Shown: positions 48,479 through 57,584, counted from the first letter of the stretch. The stretch is 64,000 nucleotides of DNA from Acinetobacter sp. A47 (GCF_000805455.1 NZ_JSUS01000071.1:186001-250000); one strand, 5' to 3'. The notes: a model not told the origin generated them from the letters alone. Numbers and translations are program-made.

Positions 48479-50446
48479 ATGCTTTTTAAAAGTCTTCTAT
48501 CACCCATTAAAACGATTACATCAAGCCTGACCGATAGTAATCACTCGACATCTCATGTTGGCGGTTCACTTCTAGCTCCCCTCTCCCTTTCGACAATCAC
48601 GAATCTTGTTTCAACGCCAACACTCACAAATACAGTCAGCAGCATTACTGGTGGAGCAGCCAACAATCCACTAGGAGCTGTTACCAACATTCTTGGCAGT
48701 GTGACAGGTGAAAGCAGCGGGAGTCCACTGGATTCGGTGACACATATTATTGGAGGAGTTACAGGTGGAACGGCCGGCAATCCGCTTGGTGCAGTAACCG
48801 GTATTATTGGTGGAATTACGGGTGGTACTGATGGTGGCCCACTTGGCGCAGTGACTGGTATTATCGGTGGCATCACAGGCGGTGTCAGTGGTGGCGAAGG
48901 TGGTCCTTTAGGTGCGATCACCGGCATCATCGGTGGCATCACGGGTGGTGATTTAAGCCATAATCCGGTTACCGGTGTCATCCAGACAGGCATTGATGTG
49001 CTTCAGGGGCTGGAGAGCTTAAAAACCGACATCATCAACACCGGAATCAATACTGTTGCAGATACAATTATCAGCACTGTTCACCAATCTGAACACCCCA
49101 TTGGCGATCTAGCCAATCTGGGTACCCTCACCTTTGAAACATCCCGCGATACTGTAAACGGTACACTTGAAGCGATTTCTGATCTGGCGGGTGCCGATAT
49201 CGGTGGCGCAGCCGGTGCGCTTACTGGCGTGGTCGGTACACTGATCAACAACGGTTCAACCGCTTCCGGTCTGGTTCAACATATTGCAGGTGACCTGACT
49301 AATGCTGGTGGCATCATTGGCGGCGAAGGTGGTCCTCTTGGCGCGATCACGGGCATTATCGGCGGCATTACTGGTGGTGACCTGGGCAATAATCCTGTTA
49401 CTGGTGTAATCCAGTCTGGTATTGATGTACTGCAAGGGGTCGAAAGCCTGAAAACCGATCTTATCAATACAGGTATCACGACTGTAGGTGGTGCAATTGG
49501 TAGCGTGCTGCCGGGTGTTCATCCAGTGACTGACCTGACCAATCTCGGTACCCTCACCTTTGAAACCTCTCGCGACACTGTAAACGGTACTCTTGAAGCT
49601 ATTTCTGATCTGGCGGGTGCCGATATCGGTGGCGCTGCCGGTTCGCTTACAGGTGTGGTCGGTACACTGATCAACAACGGTTCAACCGCTTCCGGTCTGG
49701 TTCAACATATTGCAGGTGACCTGACTGATGTCGGCGGCCTGCTGGGTGGCATTACTGGCGGCATCGGCGGTGGTGAAGGCGGTCCTCTAGGAGCAATTAC
49801 GGGTATTATCGGTGGCATCACGGGCGGCGCAAGCGGTGGTATCGGTGGTGACCTGCTTGGTTCTGTTACAGGTGTTATCGGTGGCATTACAGGCGGCGCA
49901 AGCGGCGGTATCGGCGGTGACCTGCTCGGCTCTGTTACAGGCGTTATCGGTGGCATTACAGGCGGCGCAAGCGGTGGTATCGGTGGCGACCTGCTTGGTT
50001 CTGTCACAGGTGTTATCGGTGGCATTACAGGTGGCGCAAGCGGCGGTATCGGTGGTGACCTGCTCGGTTCTGTTACAGGTGTTATCGGTGGCGGCATTAA
50101 TAGTGGAGACATTATTTCCGGTATTGCCCAACCCATCCAAACTGTCATCAGTAATGGAAATGTAACTGTTGATGCTTTACAGACTCATGTTAGCACTCTC
50201 TTTGGTGATGATTCATTTAACGGTATCAATGACCTCATTAGTGTAACTGCCGGAGATGGTGACTATAGTATTAATGGCAGTGTTGATAGCATCCTGGATG
50301 CATTAACCGGAACCGTTTCATCAGGCGCAGGTATCGCAGTTGGCGAACCAAATCCAAATGGTGGTTCGTTGACAGATCTGGTCTCACTTCAATCATCTCT
50401 CGGTCATTTAACCGATCACCTGTTCAGTTCAGTTAACCACTTCTAA
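48479..50446 (+). CDS. Gly-rich repeat protein paralogue (655 aa)
   Basis: A shorter relative of the 1867-residue protein. It shares the head (MLFKSLLSPI), the 124-residue module (twice, about residues 158-278 and 300-422), 22-residue Gly-zipper units and the C-terminus (GIAVGEPNPNGG, ending LTDHLFSSVNHF). It lacks the long GN-type repeat region. The unit sequence here drifts: PLGAVTGIIGGITGG types near the start, then four ASGGIGGDLLGSVTGVIGGI units near residues 449-538. No Sec signal is clear. A 16-bp perfect terminator follows. The pair presumably act together or substitute for each other. Confidence 0.85.
   Translation: MLFKSLLSPIKTITSSLTDSNHSTSHVGGSLLAPLSLSTITNLVSTPTLTNTVSSITGGAANNPLGAVTNILGSVTGESSGSPLDSVTHIIGGVTGGTAGNPLGAVTGIIGGITGGTDGGPLGAVTGIIGGITGGVSGGEGGPLGAITGIIGGITGGDLSHNPVTGVIQTGIDVLQGLESLKTDIINTGINTVADTIISTVHQSEHPIGDLANLGTLTFETSRDTVNGTLEAISDLAGADIGGAAGALTGVVGTLINNGSTASGLVQHIAGDLTNAGGIIGGEGGPLGAITGIIGGITGGDLGNNPVTGVIQSGIDVLQGVESLKTDLINTGITTVGGAIGSVLPGVHPVTDLTNLGTLTFETSRDTVNGTLEAISDLAGADIGGAAGSLTGVVGTLINNGSTASGLVQHIAGDLTDVGGLLGGITGGIGGGEGGPLGAITGIIGGITGGASGGIGGDLLGSVTGVIGGITGGASGGIGGDLLGSVTGVIGGITGGASGGIGGDLLGSVTGVIGGITGGASGGIGGDLLGSVTGVIGGGINSGDIISGIAQPIQTVISNGNVTVDALQTHVSTLFGDDSFNGINDLISVTAGDGDYSINGSVDSILDALTGTVSSGAGIAVGEPNPNGGSLTDLVSLQSSLGHLTDHLFSSVNHF
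49376..49748 (+). repeat. Conserved 124-codon module shared by both paralogues (copy 2)
   Basis: Near-identical to 46571-46943 (six synonymous differences in 373 bases), while other parts of the two genes have diverged much further. Confidence 0.9.
49824..50093 (+). repeat. 66-bp tandem repeat array 3 (4 units)
   Basis: Four 22-codon units of the form GGASGGIGGDLLGSVTGVIG, nearly identical in DNA. Confidence 0.88.
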
Positions 50447-50455
50447 ATAGATCAC

Positions 50456-50491
50456 TATCAAAAAGCCGCTGTCATCAGCGGCTTTTTGATA
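50456..50491 (+). terminator. Terminator of the 655-aa paralogue
   Basis: A perfect 16-bp stem (TATCAAAAAGCCGCTG with its complement) and loop TCAT, including the run of five Ts. Confidence 0.93.
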
Positions 50492-50790
50492 TTTATAATT
50501 TTTAATCTCAGTCTATTCCAAAAACGAAATTCCGGTATTTTTTAATTCATCAGATTATGTCTATCATTACTACGCACAAGGTTGAACATTTCACAACTTA
50601 AAACGACCTAAATCCATAGATTTAAATAGTCTCAAACCTCGAGATACACTAACCTAGTTTTCCCATGCTGGCTTCATTTTATGATATACATATTTGGCCT
50701 GATCGGGTCTAGCAGACATTTCCATGCCTAGTTTAACAAAAGAACGGGAAAATAAAATCGAGCTAAAATCGCTTGTACTCAAGAGAACAA
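50492..50790 (+). other. AT-rich spacer before the small membrane protein gene
   Basis: About 300 bases with no open frame or strong structure. A promoter for the next gene should lie here, but none stands out. Confidence 0.45.
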
Positions 50791-51456
50791 ATGCTAAAAA
50801 CCATTTTTAAAAACACGCCTGAAGAAGACTCCATTTCAGATCACTTTAAATCTGCTTATCTCTGTTTTATTTTTTCTTTCATCATCCTATTGATTTTTGG
50901 CTCGGCTCATCAAGCTGCCTTACATCAACTCGATCTTGCCAGAAACCACATGTGGAAAATCTCGAAGCAACAGATTGACTCAAGCAACGAAGCCTACATT
51001 CGCCGCGAACGGGCCGGCGCATCAATCATACTTCCAACCCATACCAATCATTCTTTAATAATGAAGTGTGATGCCAAACTCATGAAGTTATGCCAGCAAG
51101 AGCTTAAGCAGCCAAATCATGCAATCCAAACAGTCTATTACTATCAAACCATTCCGATAGCAAATAACCAGCCCGAATACCAGCTCAAAGCGATTGATTA
51201 TATTGATCTTAAAGGAAATTTAATTCATATCGATTATCAGCAACTGGCTCCCAATACTCCAACTGCGATACAAAAGAATAACTGGAAACTCTGGATAATT
51301 ACCTTCATTGGAGCGTGGATGTTTTTATTAATGGCTTTTATGATTTCGACTTTATTAAAAATATTCTCAAATAAGATCAGAATTACACTCATGGCTTTAC
51401 TGGGCCTATATTATATTTCAGTCGTTTATAGCAGTGTGATGCTTTATATTTGTTAA
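50791..51456 (+). CDS. Membrane protein of unknown function
   Basis: A 221-residue protein with one N-terminal hydrophobic helix (AYLCFIFSFIILLIFG, about 22-37) and two more near the C-terminus (WIITFIGAWMFLLMAFMI and ALLGLYYISVVYSSVML). The middle, about residues 40-165, is probably periplasmic and has two Cys about 12 residues apart. I recognise no domain. The ATG at 50791 has AAGAGAAC upstream; a TTG at 50773 would add six residues. It is the only other gene in the block bounded by the tRNA-Arg repeats, so a link to the repeat proteins is possible but unproven. Confidence 0.65.
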   Translation: MLKTIFKNTPEEDSISDHFKSAYLCFIFSFIILLIFGSAHQAALHQLDLARNHMWKISKQQIDSSNEAYIRRERAGASIILPTHTNHSLIMKCDAKLMKLCQQELKQPNHAIQTVYYYQTIPIANNQPEYQLKAIDYIDLKGNLIHIDYQQLAPNTPTAIQKNNWKLWIITFIGAWMFLLMAFMISTLLKIFSNKIRITLMALLGLYYISVVYSSVMLYIC

Positions 51457-51466
51457 AATTCAGGCA

Positions 51467-51496
51467 CAAAAAAACCGCAATCAAGCGGTTTCTTCT
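51467..51496. terminator. Terminator of the tRNA cluster
   Basis: Stem AAACCGC / GCGGTTT with loop AATCAA, with A7 on the plus-strand side that becomes T7 after the tRNA-Arg on the minus strand. It also closes the convergent membrane-protein gene. Confidence 0.88.
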
Positions 51497-51504
51497 ATTT
51501 AAGT

Positions 51505-51581
51505 TGGTGCGCTCAGAGAGATTCGAACTCCCGACCCCTTAGTTCGTAGCCAAGTGCTCTATCCAGCTGAGCTATGAGCGC
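51505..51581 (-). tRNA. tRNA-Arg(ACG), copy 2
   Basis: 77 bases with encoded CCA, identical to copies 1 and 3. It is last in the Ser-Arg-Arg transcript, 46 bases after copy 3. Confidence 0.97.
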
Positions 51582-51627
51582 ATTACTTATCTGCCTATTC
51601 AGGCGTGTGTTACTTTAAATCTTTACT

Positions 51628-51704
51628 TGGTGCGCTCAGAGAGATTCGAACTCCCGACCCCTTAGTTCGTAGCCAAGTGCTCTATCCAGCTGAGCTATGA
51701 GCGC
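51628..51704 (-). tRNA. tRNA-Arg(ACG), copy 3
   Basis: 77 bases with encoded CCA, identical to the other two copies. It lies 11 bases after the tRNA-Ser gene and must be processed from the same precursor. Confidence 0.97.
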
Positions 51705-51715
51705 CTTAAGTAAAG

Positions 51716-51805
51716 TGGCGGTGAGAGAGGGATTCGAACCCTCGATACAGTTGCCCGTATGCATCCTTAGCAGGGATGTGGTTTCAGCCACTCACCCATC
51801 TCACC
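51716..51805 (-). tRNA. tRNA-Ser(GCT)
   Basis: A 90-base class II tRNA with a long variable arm, acceptor stem GGTGAGA/TCTCACC, discriminator G and encoded CCA. The anticodon loop CTGCTAA gives GCT (reads AGC/AGU). It is first in the cluster Ser-Arg-Arg. Confidence 0.96.
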
Positions 51806-51819
51806 GTAACACGAGCGCA

Positions 51820-51848
51820 ATAATACAAACTAAAACCACATTACACAA
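51820..51848 (-). promoter_or_regulatory. Promoter of the tRNA-Ser-Arg-Arg cluster
   Basis: Minus strand: -35 TTGTGT, 17-base spacer, -10 TATTAT, ending 14 bases before tRNA-Ser. Confidence 0.75.
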
Positions 51849-52065
51849 GGGATGTTCCGGTTTTTTTCTACTTTTTTAGCTCAATCAAATATTTTTTAAA
51901 CAATTTTCACATTTTTTCGGCATTTTTTACTTCAGTGCTTGCTAATATAGTGTTCTCTCCTTTATTCGGATCGGGGCAATAAACAGAATCTTGCAATCTT
52001 TGACGTGCAGTTAGAGTTTGGATGACTTATGCTAAACCGATCTGCCAGATGTGAAATGAAACGAT

Positions 52066-54504
52066 ATGACTAAAAATTGGGCCGATCCTGAAGCAAAAGC
52101 AGAAGCGCAACGTTACGACAATCCTATTCCTAGCCGAACTCTTATTTTAACTACATTAGAACAATTAAAAACTGCCCAGTCTCATGCCGAGCTGGTCGAC
52201 CACTTTAATATTCCGGATCAAAAAAGTATTGAGGCCTTAAACCATCGTTTAAGTGCAATGGTCCGTGATGGGCAGTTGATGAAGGATGGTTTTAAATACC
52301 AGCCTGCAACCGACTTGCCAAGCCATGAAGCCACAGTCTATATCAACAGTAAAGGACTGGGGACTGCCAATATCGCAGGTCAGGATGATGTCTTGCTGCC
52401 AGAACGTGAATTACGACTGGTCTTCAATGGCGATCGCGTTAAAGTCCGTCAGACCTCCGTTGACCGTAAAGGCAAAGCCTGGGGCTTTATTACCGACGTG
52501 GTACAGCGCCGGGTTAAACAGATTATCGGCAAAGTGGCTGAGCATGAAGGTGAATATTTTATTCAACCGGGCAATCCCAACCAGCATCAACCGATCACCC
52601 TGGAAAAAGAACTGATCGAGCATGCCAAGGCCAAAGTGGGCGACATGCTGCGCGTGGCCATTGATGACTACCCGACCCGTGAAGAACTGGCAACCGGTCA
52701 TGTGGTGCAATCGATGGCGGATAAAGCCGATACTGAAATTATCATTCCGCAGACCATTTTAGAATTTGGTCTGCCTTATGAATTTCCAGAAGCGGTGATT
52801 AAGGAAGCCGAAAGCTTTAAAGAACCTTCGGAACAGGATCGTAAAGGCCGTGTTGATTTACGTGACCTGCCACTTGTGACGATCGATGGTGAAGATGCGC
52901 GCGATTTTGACGATGCAGTCTTTGCCGAAAAACGTCCGGGAGGCGGTTATCGCGTTGTCGTGGCCATTGCTGACGTTAGCCATTATGTACGCCTCGGTTC
53001 TCCATTAAATGAAGAAGCAGAAGAACGTGGTACCTCGGTTTATTTCCCGCACTTTGTATTGCCAATGCTGCCGGAAGCCTTATCTAATGGTTTATGTTCA
53101 TTAAACCCGCATGTGGACCGTCTGTGTATGGTCTGTGACTTAAAGCTGTCACGTGCCGGTAAAGTGACAGGTTATGAGTTCTACCCTGCGGTGATGCATT
53201 CCAAGGCACGCTTGACCTATACCCAGGTGGGCCAGTATTTTGAAGGCGCCACCGATGCCATTCCGGCAGATAAAAGCATTCATAAATCACTAAATACCTT
53301 ATTCCAGCTTTATCAAACGCTAAAAGAGTTACGTGCCAAACGTCATGCCATGGAATTTGAAACCATTGAAACCTACATGACCTTTGATGAGCTAGGCGGA
53401 ATCAAGGAAATCTTGCCACGTACCCGTAATGATGCGCATAAACTGATTGAAGAATGCATGTTGCTGGCCAACGTTGCAGCAGCCGAATACGCCTTGGAAC
53501 ATGATATTCCGATGTTGTATCGTGTGCATGAAGCACCCGAATTCTCCCGTATTCAAAAAGTGCGTGATTTCGTCAAATTACTGGGCTTGCCATTCCCTGA
53601 ACAGCCAACTCAGGCCGACTACCAGGCGGTAATTGAAGCGACCAAGGACCGTCTGGATGCACCAAGCATTCATGCCGTCCTGCTGCGCTCAATGATGCAA
53701 GCCTATTACGGCGCTAAAAACTCAGGTCATTATGGTCTGGCTTATGAAGCCTATACGCATTTCACTTCGCCAATCCGTCGTTATCCGGACCTGCTGTTAC
53801 ACCGTGCGATTAAGGCTTATCTTGACAAGAAACCTTACCCGCTTTCAGGTGCAGCATTAGATGATGCCGGTGAGCATTTCTCACAAACTGAACGTCGTGC
53901 CGATGAAGCATCACGCAGCGTCACCACTTGGCTGAAATGCCATTATATGCAACAGCATTTGGGCGATGAGTTTGTCGGTGTGATCAGTGCAGTAACCGAA
54001 TTCGGCCTGTTCGTCACCCTGAAAGACCTGTATGTGGATGGCATGATTCATGTCAGCCAGCTCGGTGAAGACTTCTTCCTGTATGATCAGGCCAGCCAAA
54101 GCCTCATCGGTCAGAATCGCGGACAGTCGTTTAGCCTGGGTGATGAAGTCAAGATTCAGGTGGCTGGTGTAAATCTGGAAGAACGTAAAATTGACTTCCA
54201 GCTGGTGCAACAATTAACGCATCTCGGTCGTGTGATTCGCCAGAAAGCACCTCGTACTGCAAATGCTTCTAGCCCGAACCGTGCGTCAGCCACTGAAGAA
54301 GTCTTTGGCAAAGCACCGTCAGCAACAAAAGCCAAACTCAGTGAAGATGGCGAAAAGCCTGTGCGTAAGAAAAAGGATAAAAGTAAACCGAGTTCTTATA
54401 GCAAAAAAGCAGCAAAAAAATCTTCTGCAAAGTCTGAAGGCAAAGAAAAGGCCAAAAAGAAGGTCAAGAAGAAAAAGTCAAATGCAAAGGCTAAGGCTGA
54501 TTAA
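52066..54504 (+). CDS. rnr: Ribonuclease R
   Basis: RNase R is the 3'-to-5' hydrolytic exoribonuclease that degrades structured RNA, including defective rRNA and tRNA. The 812-residue chain has an N-terminal winged-helix region, cold-shock-type domains, the RNB catalytic core with the metal-binding GEDARDFDDAVF (about residues 275-286), an S1 domain (about 630-715, from FVGVISAVTEFGLFVTL) and a Lys-rich tail (about 740-812) typical of RNase R. It faces away from the tRNA cluster. A strong TTCG-loop terminator follows. Confidence 0.96.
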   Translation: MTKNWADPEAKAEAQRYDNPIPSRTLILTTLEQLKTAQSHAELVDHFNIPDQKSIEALNHRLSAMVRDGQLMKDGFKYQPATDLPSHEATVYINSKGLGTANIAGQDDVLLPERELRLVFNGDRVKVRQTSVDRKGKAWGFITDVVQRRVKQIIGKVAEHEGEYFIQPGNPNQHQPITLEKELIEHAKAKVGDMLRVAIDDYPTREELATGHVVQSMADKADTEIIIPQTILEFGLPYEFPEAVIKEAESFKEPSEQDRKGRVDLRDLPLVTIDGEDARDFDDAVFAEKRPGGGYRVVVAIADVSHYVRLGSPLNEEAEERGTSVYFPHFVLPMLPEALSNGLCSLNPHVDRLCMVCDLKLSRAGKVTGYEFYPAVMHSKARLTYTQVGQYFEGATDAIPADKSIHKSLNTLFQLYQTLKELRAKRHAMEFETIETYMTFDELGGIKEILPRTRNDAHKLIEECMLLANVAAAEYALEHDIPMLYRVHEAPEFSRIQKVRDFVKLLGLPFPEQPTQADYQAVIEATKDRLDAPSIHAVLLRSMMQAYYGAKNSGHYGLAYEAYTHFTSPIRRYPDLLLHRAIKAYLDKKPYPLSGAALDDAGEHFSQTERRADEASRSVTTWLKCHYMQQHLGDEFVGVISAVTEFGLFVTLKDLYVDGMIHVSQLGEDFFLYDQASQSLIGQNRGQSFSLGDEVKIQVAGVNLEERKIDFQLVQQLTHLGRVIRQKAPRTANASSPNRASATEEVFGKAPSATKAKLSEDGEKPVRKKKDKSKPSSYSKKAAKKSSAKSEGKEKAKKKVKKKKSNAKAKAD

Positions 54505-54511
54505 ACGATAA

Positions 54512-54542
54512 CAATAAGGGAGCTTCGGCTCCCTTGTTTTTT
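54512..54542 (+). terminator. Terminator of rnr
   Basis: Stem AAGGGAGC / GCTCCCTT with a stable TTCG tetraloop, then GTTTTTT. Confidence 0.94.
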
Positions 54543-54562
54543 CCGGTTTAAATTTTTATCGA

Positions 54563-54976
54563 TCAGGTTCGATGTAACAGCAGAAGCAGCCCCAGAAAAC
54601 CGGGATAAATAAAGTACCAGGTTTGTTGTACCAGCTCCCTTCCCCCAAAAAGGCTGAGTATTACAAAGACCAGTCCAGAGGCAAACAATGCAAGTAGTCC
54701 AAATATTGCCAGCATGGTTGCCCAGTCCGTAAAACCATATAACCGTTCCGGTTCTTCACCATTCTTTTTACGCTTCATCCAGCCTAAGAATGATTTATAG
54801 TAAAAATATAGTGCGCCCGTTCCCAATACCAGAAAGAACAAGGTCGAGACTGGACTATTGGCAGACGGACTTCCACCCCCCCTAGAGCCCACATATACCG
54901 CATTGTTTACTGTAGCGCTGGCCTGGACAGATAGGCAGCAAGTTAACAAAAAAGCATTTATATTTTTTAATCTCAT
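54563..54976 (-). CDS. Small membrane protein with signal-like N-terminus
   Basis: A 137-residue protein. Residues 1-22 look like a signal peptide (AFLLTCCLSVQASA). After a Gly/Ser-rich stretch come three hydrophobic helices: about 43-61, 87-109 and 119-134. A basic, cytoplasm-facing loop (WMKRKKNGEEPERLYG) lies between the first two. No family recognised. It is convergent with rnr. The binding site is unclear. Confidence 0.6.
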   Translation of the reverse strand: MRLKNINAFLLTCCLSVQASATVNNAVYVGSRGGGSPSANSPVSTLFFLVLGTGALYFYYKSFLGWMKRKKNGEEPERLYGFTDWATMLAIFGLLALFASGLVFVILSLFGGRELVQQTWYFIYPGFLGLLLLLHRT

Positions 54977-55288
54977 GATTACGGTTTAGCCTATCCAGTT
55001 AACTATCACATTACAAAATGTTCTTCGTTCGATTTTTCTTTGATCATGAGTTTAGCAAGAAATCGGTTTTCATCAAGCAATTGACACTGTAGATAAAATT
55101 CCTTTCCATTACCAGAGCTTAACAAGCTTTTCAGCCGCCATGTACGCCACGCATCCAAACAGCATACAGGCGTTTACGCATAGAAAAATGCATCCCGATC
55201 TGAGAGATCAAGCCGGGTAGCACTTGATTTCTCCTGCGCCAAGCCCTACATCTATACCTATGTTTAAAGATGATATGGCAAAAATACA
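54977..55288 (+). other. Spacer upstream of prlC
   Basis: A 312-base divergent spacer. A consensus-like TTGACA stands near 55081 but no -10 at the right distance. No coding frame or palindrome worth reporting. Confidence 0.4.
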
Positions 55289-57328
55289 ATGACATTACAG
55301 CAAGCGACACTTCCCGTTCCCCAGTTTGACCAGATTCAACTTGCCGGTTTAAAACAACAGATCGAACAAACCATTCAAGACGGTCAAGACTTCCTCAATC
55401 AACTCAATGAGGTTCCACAAGGTACCGAAGCCCAACTGGCCACCTTGGCACAGGTTGATCTGCTTGAAAATAACATGAGCGAATCTTGGGGTATTTTGTC
55501 GCATCTGAATGCTGTGATGAACAATGCCGAAACCCGTGGGGTCTATCAGGCACTTTTACCGGGTTTAAGTGAATACTATACCCGGCTTGGACAGCACACG
55601 GCGCTGTATCAGACCTATCAGCAAATTCATGACAGTACGGTATTCCACACCCTTAGCGACGCACAGCAAAGTGCCATCAAACTGGCCTTGCGCGATTTTA
55701 AGCTGTCTGGTGTGGCACTCGAAGGCGAAGCCAAAAAACGCTATGCAGAAATTTCGGCACGCTTATCGCAACTGTCTTCGGACTTTTCCAATCATGTGCT
55801 TGATGCAACCCAGGCCTACTTTAAGCCTTTAACAGAAACACAGCTCAAAGGCTTGCCAAACAGCAGTATTGAACTGTTAAAGCAATACGGACAACAGCGC
55901 GAGCTTGAGCAGGCTGTGGCCACCCTCGACTTCCCGGCCTATTTTGCGATTATGACCTATGCCGATGACCGCGAATTAAGAGAAGAGCTGTATAAGGCCT
56001 ATGTCACCCGTGCCTCGGAACAGTCCGACAAGACTGAATTTGATAATACACCAGTGATGGAAGAAATCCTCGGCTTACGTCAGGAAATGGCGCAACTGCT
56101 CGGTTTCAATAACTTTGCTGAATATTCACTGGCCAGCAAGATGGCACCTGATGTCGAAACGGTGGATAAATTCCTGGTTGATCTGGCAGAACATGCACGT
56201 ACCCCGGCACTGGCTGAAATTGCAGAATTGAAAGCAATTGCACAACAGGATGGCATTGATGAGCTCAAGCCATGGGATGCCACCTACTACTCTGAAAAGT
56301 TGAAACAACAACAGTTCAACCTGTCTCAAGAAGCGCTTAAACCGTATTTCCCTGCACCGAAAGTGGTACAAGGTTTATTCCAGATCGTGCAACGTTTGTA
56401 CGGTATCCAGATCATCGAACGTCAGGCACCCGTCTGGCAGGATGATGTGCGCTATTTTGAAATTGAAGATCAAGGTCAGGTGGTCGGCGGTTTCTACTTC
56501 GACCTGTATGCCCGCAATGGCAAACGTGGGGGTGCATGGATGAGCGGCTTCCGTTCACGTGTACAAATGGCAAATGGCCTGCAAAAACCGGTTTGCTATA
56601 TGGTGTGTAATTTCACCCCACCGATTGGCGATCAGCCTGCCCTGCTGACGCACGATGAAGTGATTACCTTATTCCATGAGTTTGGACACGGCTTGCACCA
56701 CATGCTCACCGAAGTGGATAACATCTCGGTGGCAGGTACACATGGCGTGGCTTGGGATGCAGTAGAGCTGCCAAGCCAGTTTATGGAATTCTGGGCCTGG
56801 GACAATGAAAGCCTGGACGTGCTGAGTGAACATACCGAAACCAAACAAACCCTGCCACAAGAACTGCTATCTGCATTATTGAATGCGCGTTTCTTCCAGT
56901 CCGGTATGCAAACCCTGCGTCAGATCGAGTTTGCCCTGTTTGACCTGACCATCCACCGTCAGGTTCCTGCGCTCAATAGCCAGCAGATTCAGGACACGCT
57001 GGATGAAATTCGCCACAAGTTTGCGGTTGCTCCGACTGTTCCATACAACCGTTTCCAGCACAGTTTCAGTCATATCTTCGCGGGTGGCTACGCTGCAGGC
57101 TACTATTCATATAAATGGGCAGAAGTTTTGGCCAGTGACGCCTTTGACCGTTTTGAAAGCGAAGGTATTTTTAATACCGAGACCGGAAAAGAGTTTAGAA
57201 AGTTTATTCTAGCAGTTGGCGGAAAAGATACAGCACTTGATGCGTTTCGCAATTTCCGAAAAAGAGAGCCTAAAATAGATGCGTTATTACGTCATCAAGG
57301 TTGGACGAACACCGATAAAACCGCTTAA
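55289..57328 (+). CDS. prlC: Oligopeptidase A (M3 family)
   Basis: A cytoplasmic M3 metallopeptidase that degrades peptides, including cleaved signal peptides. The 679-residue length fits. The zinc motif HEFGH is at residues 463-467 within HEFGHGLHHML, with the third ligand Glu expected about 25 residues later in AWDAVELPSQFMEF. The C-terminal segment AGGYAAGYYSYKWAEVLASD is typical. A small zinc-ribbon gene follows 38 bases later, as next to prlC in other gammaproteobacteria. Confidence 0.95.
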   Translation: MTLQQATLPVPQFDQIQLAGLKQQIEQTIQDGQDFLNQLNEVPQGTEAQLATLAQVDLLENNMSESWGILSHLNAVMNNAETRGVYQALLPGLSEYYTRLGQHTALYQTYQQIHDSTVFHTLSDAQQSAIKLALRDFKLSGVALEGEAKKRYAEISARLSQLSSDFSNHVLDATQAYFKPLTETQLKGLPNSSIELLKQYGQQRELEQAVATLDFPAYFAIMTYADDRELREELYKAYVTRASEQSDKTEFDNTPVMEEILGLRQEMAQLLGFNNFAEYSLASKMAPDVETVDKFLVDLAEHARTPALAEIAELKAIAQQDGIDELKPWDATYYSEKLKQQQFNLSQEALKPYFPAPKVVQGLFQIVQRLYGIQIIERQAPVWQDDVRYFEIEDQGQVVGGFYFDLYARNGKRGGAWMSGFRSRVQMANGLQKPVCYMVCNFTPPIGDQPALLTHDEVITLFHEFGHGLHHMLTEVDNISVAGTHGVAWDAVELPSQFMEFWAWDNESLDVLSEHTETKQTLPQELLSALLNARFFQSGMQTLRQIEFALFDLTIHRQVPALNSQQIQDTLDEIRHKFAVAPTVPYNRFQHSFSHIFAGGYAAGYYSYKWAEVLASDAFDRFESEGIFNTETGKEFRKFILAVGGKDTALDAFRNFRKREPKIDALLRHQGWTNTDKTA

Positions 57329-57366
57329 ACTATGTCATTATTATTCACAGGGTGTAATGAACTGAC

Positions 57367-57573
57367 ATGAAAAGACAATTCATCGCGGGTGCAAAATGTC
57401 CCAAATGTGGAGCGTTAGATCGTGTCGTCAAGATCATCACTGTGGATGACGAGTGGATTGAATGTATCGACTGTGCTTATAGCGAGAAGCGCCCAACCCA
57501 CGTGGAAGAGCAACAGCCCGCTGAGCCAGATGAAATTGGGGTGATACAGTTCAAACCTCGTCATTTTGACTAG
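57367..57573 (+). CDS. YheV-like zinc-ribbon protein
   Basis: A 68-residue protein with two CxxC pairs: CPKCG near residues 11-15 and CIDCA near 33-37, forming a zinc ribbon. It matches the small YheV/DUF2387 group often found next to prlC. Function unknown; a metal-binding role is inferred from the cysteines. Confidence 0.85.
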   Translation: MKRQFIAGAKCPKCGALDRVVKIITVDDEWIECIDCAYSEKRPTHVEEQQPAEPDEIGVIQFKPRHFD

Positions 57574-57584
57574 AAAGGTTAAAA

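Larger units (their letters stand above)
51455..51581. repeat. Direct repeat, right copy (terminator plus tRNA-Arg)
   Basis: Matches 41652-41777 with identical tRNA bases and a nearly identical terminator. The distance between copies is about 9.7 kb. Confidence 0.85.

Noticed and set aside
41701..51581. A prophage or integrative element using tRNA-Arg as its attachment site
   Set aside because: No integrase, excisionase or phage genes lie between the repeats, so only the repeat structure is reported.
51697..51879. Short plus-strand frame
   Set aside because: It lies over the tRNA-Ser gene and part of tRNA-Arg, so it is an artefact of tRNA sequence.
54563..54976. A GlyGly-CTERM-like stretch (GGGS followed by a hydrophobic helix and basic residues)
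   Set aside because: It is internal, not C-terminal, and two further helices follow, so it is not a rhombosortase substrate tail.
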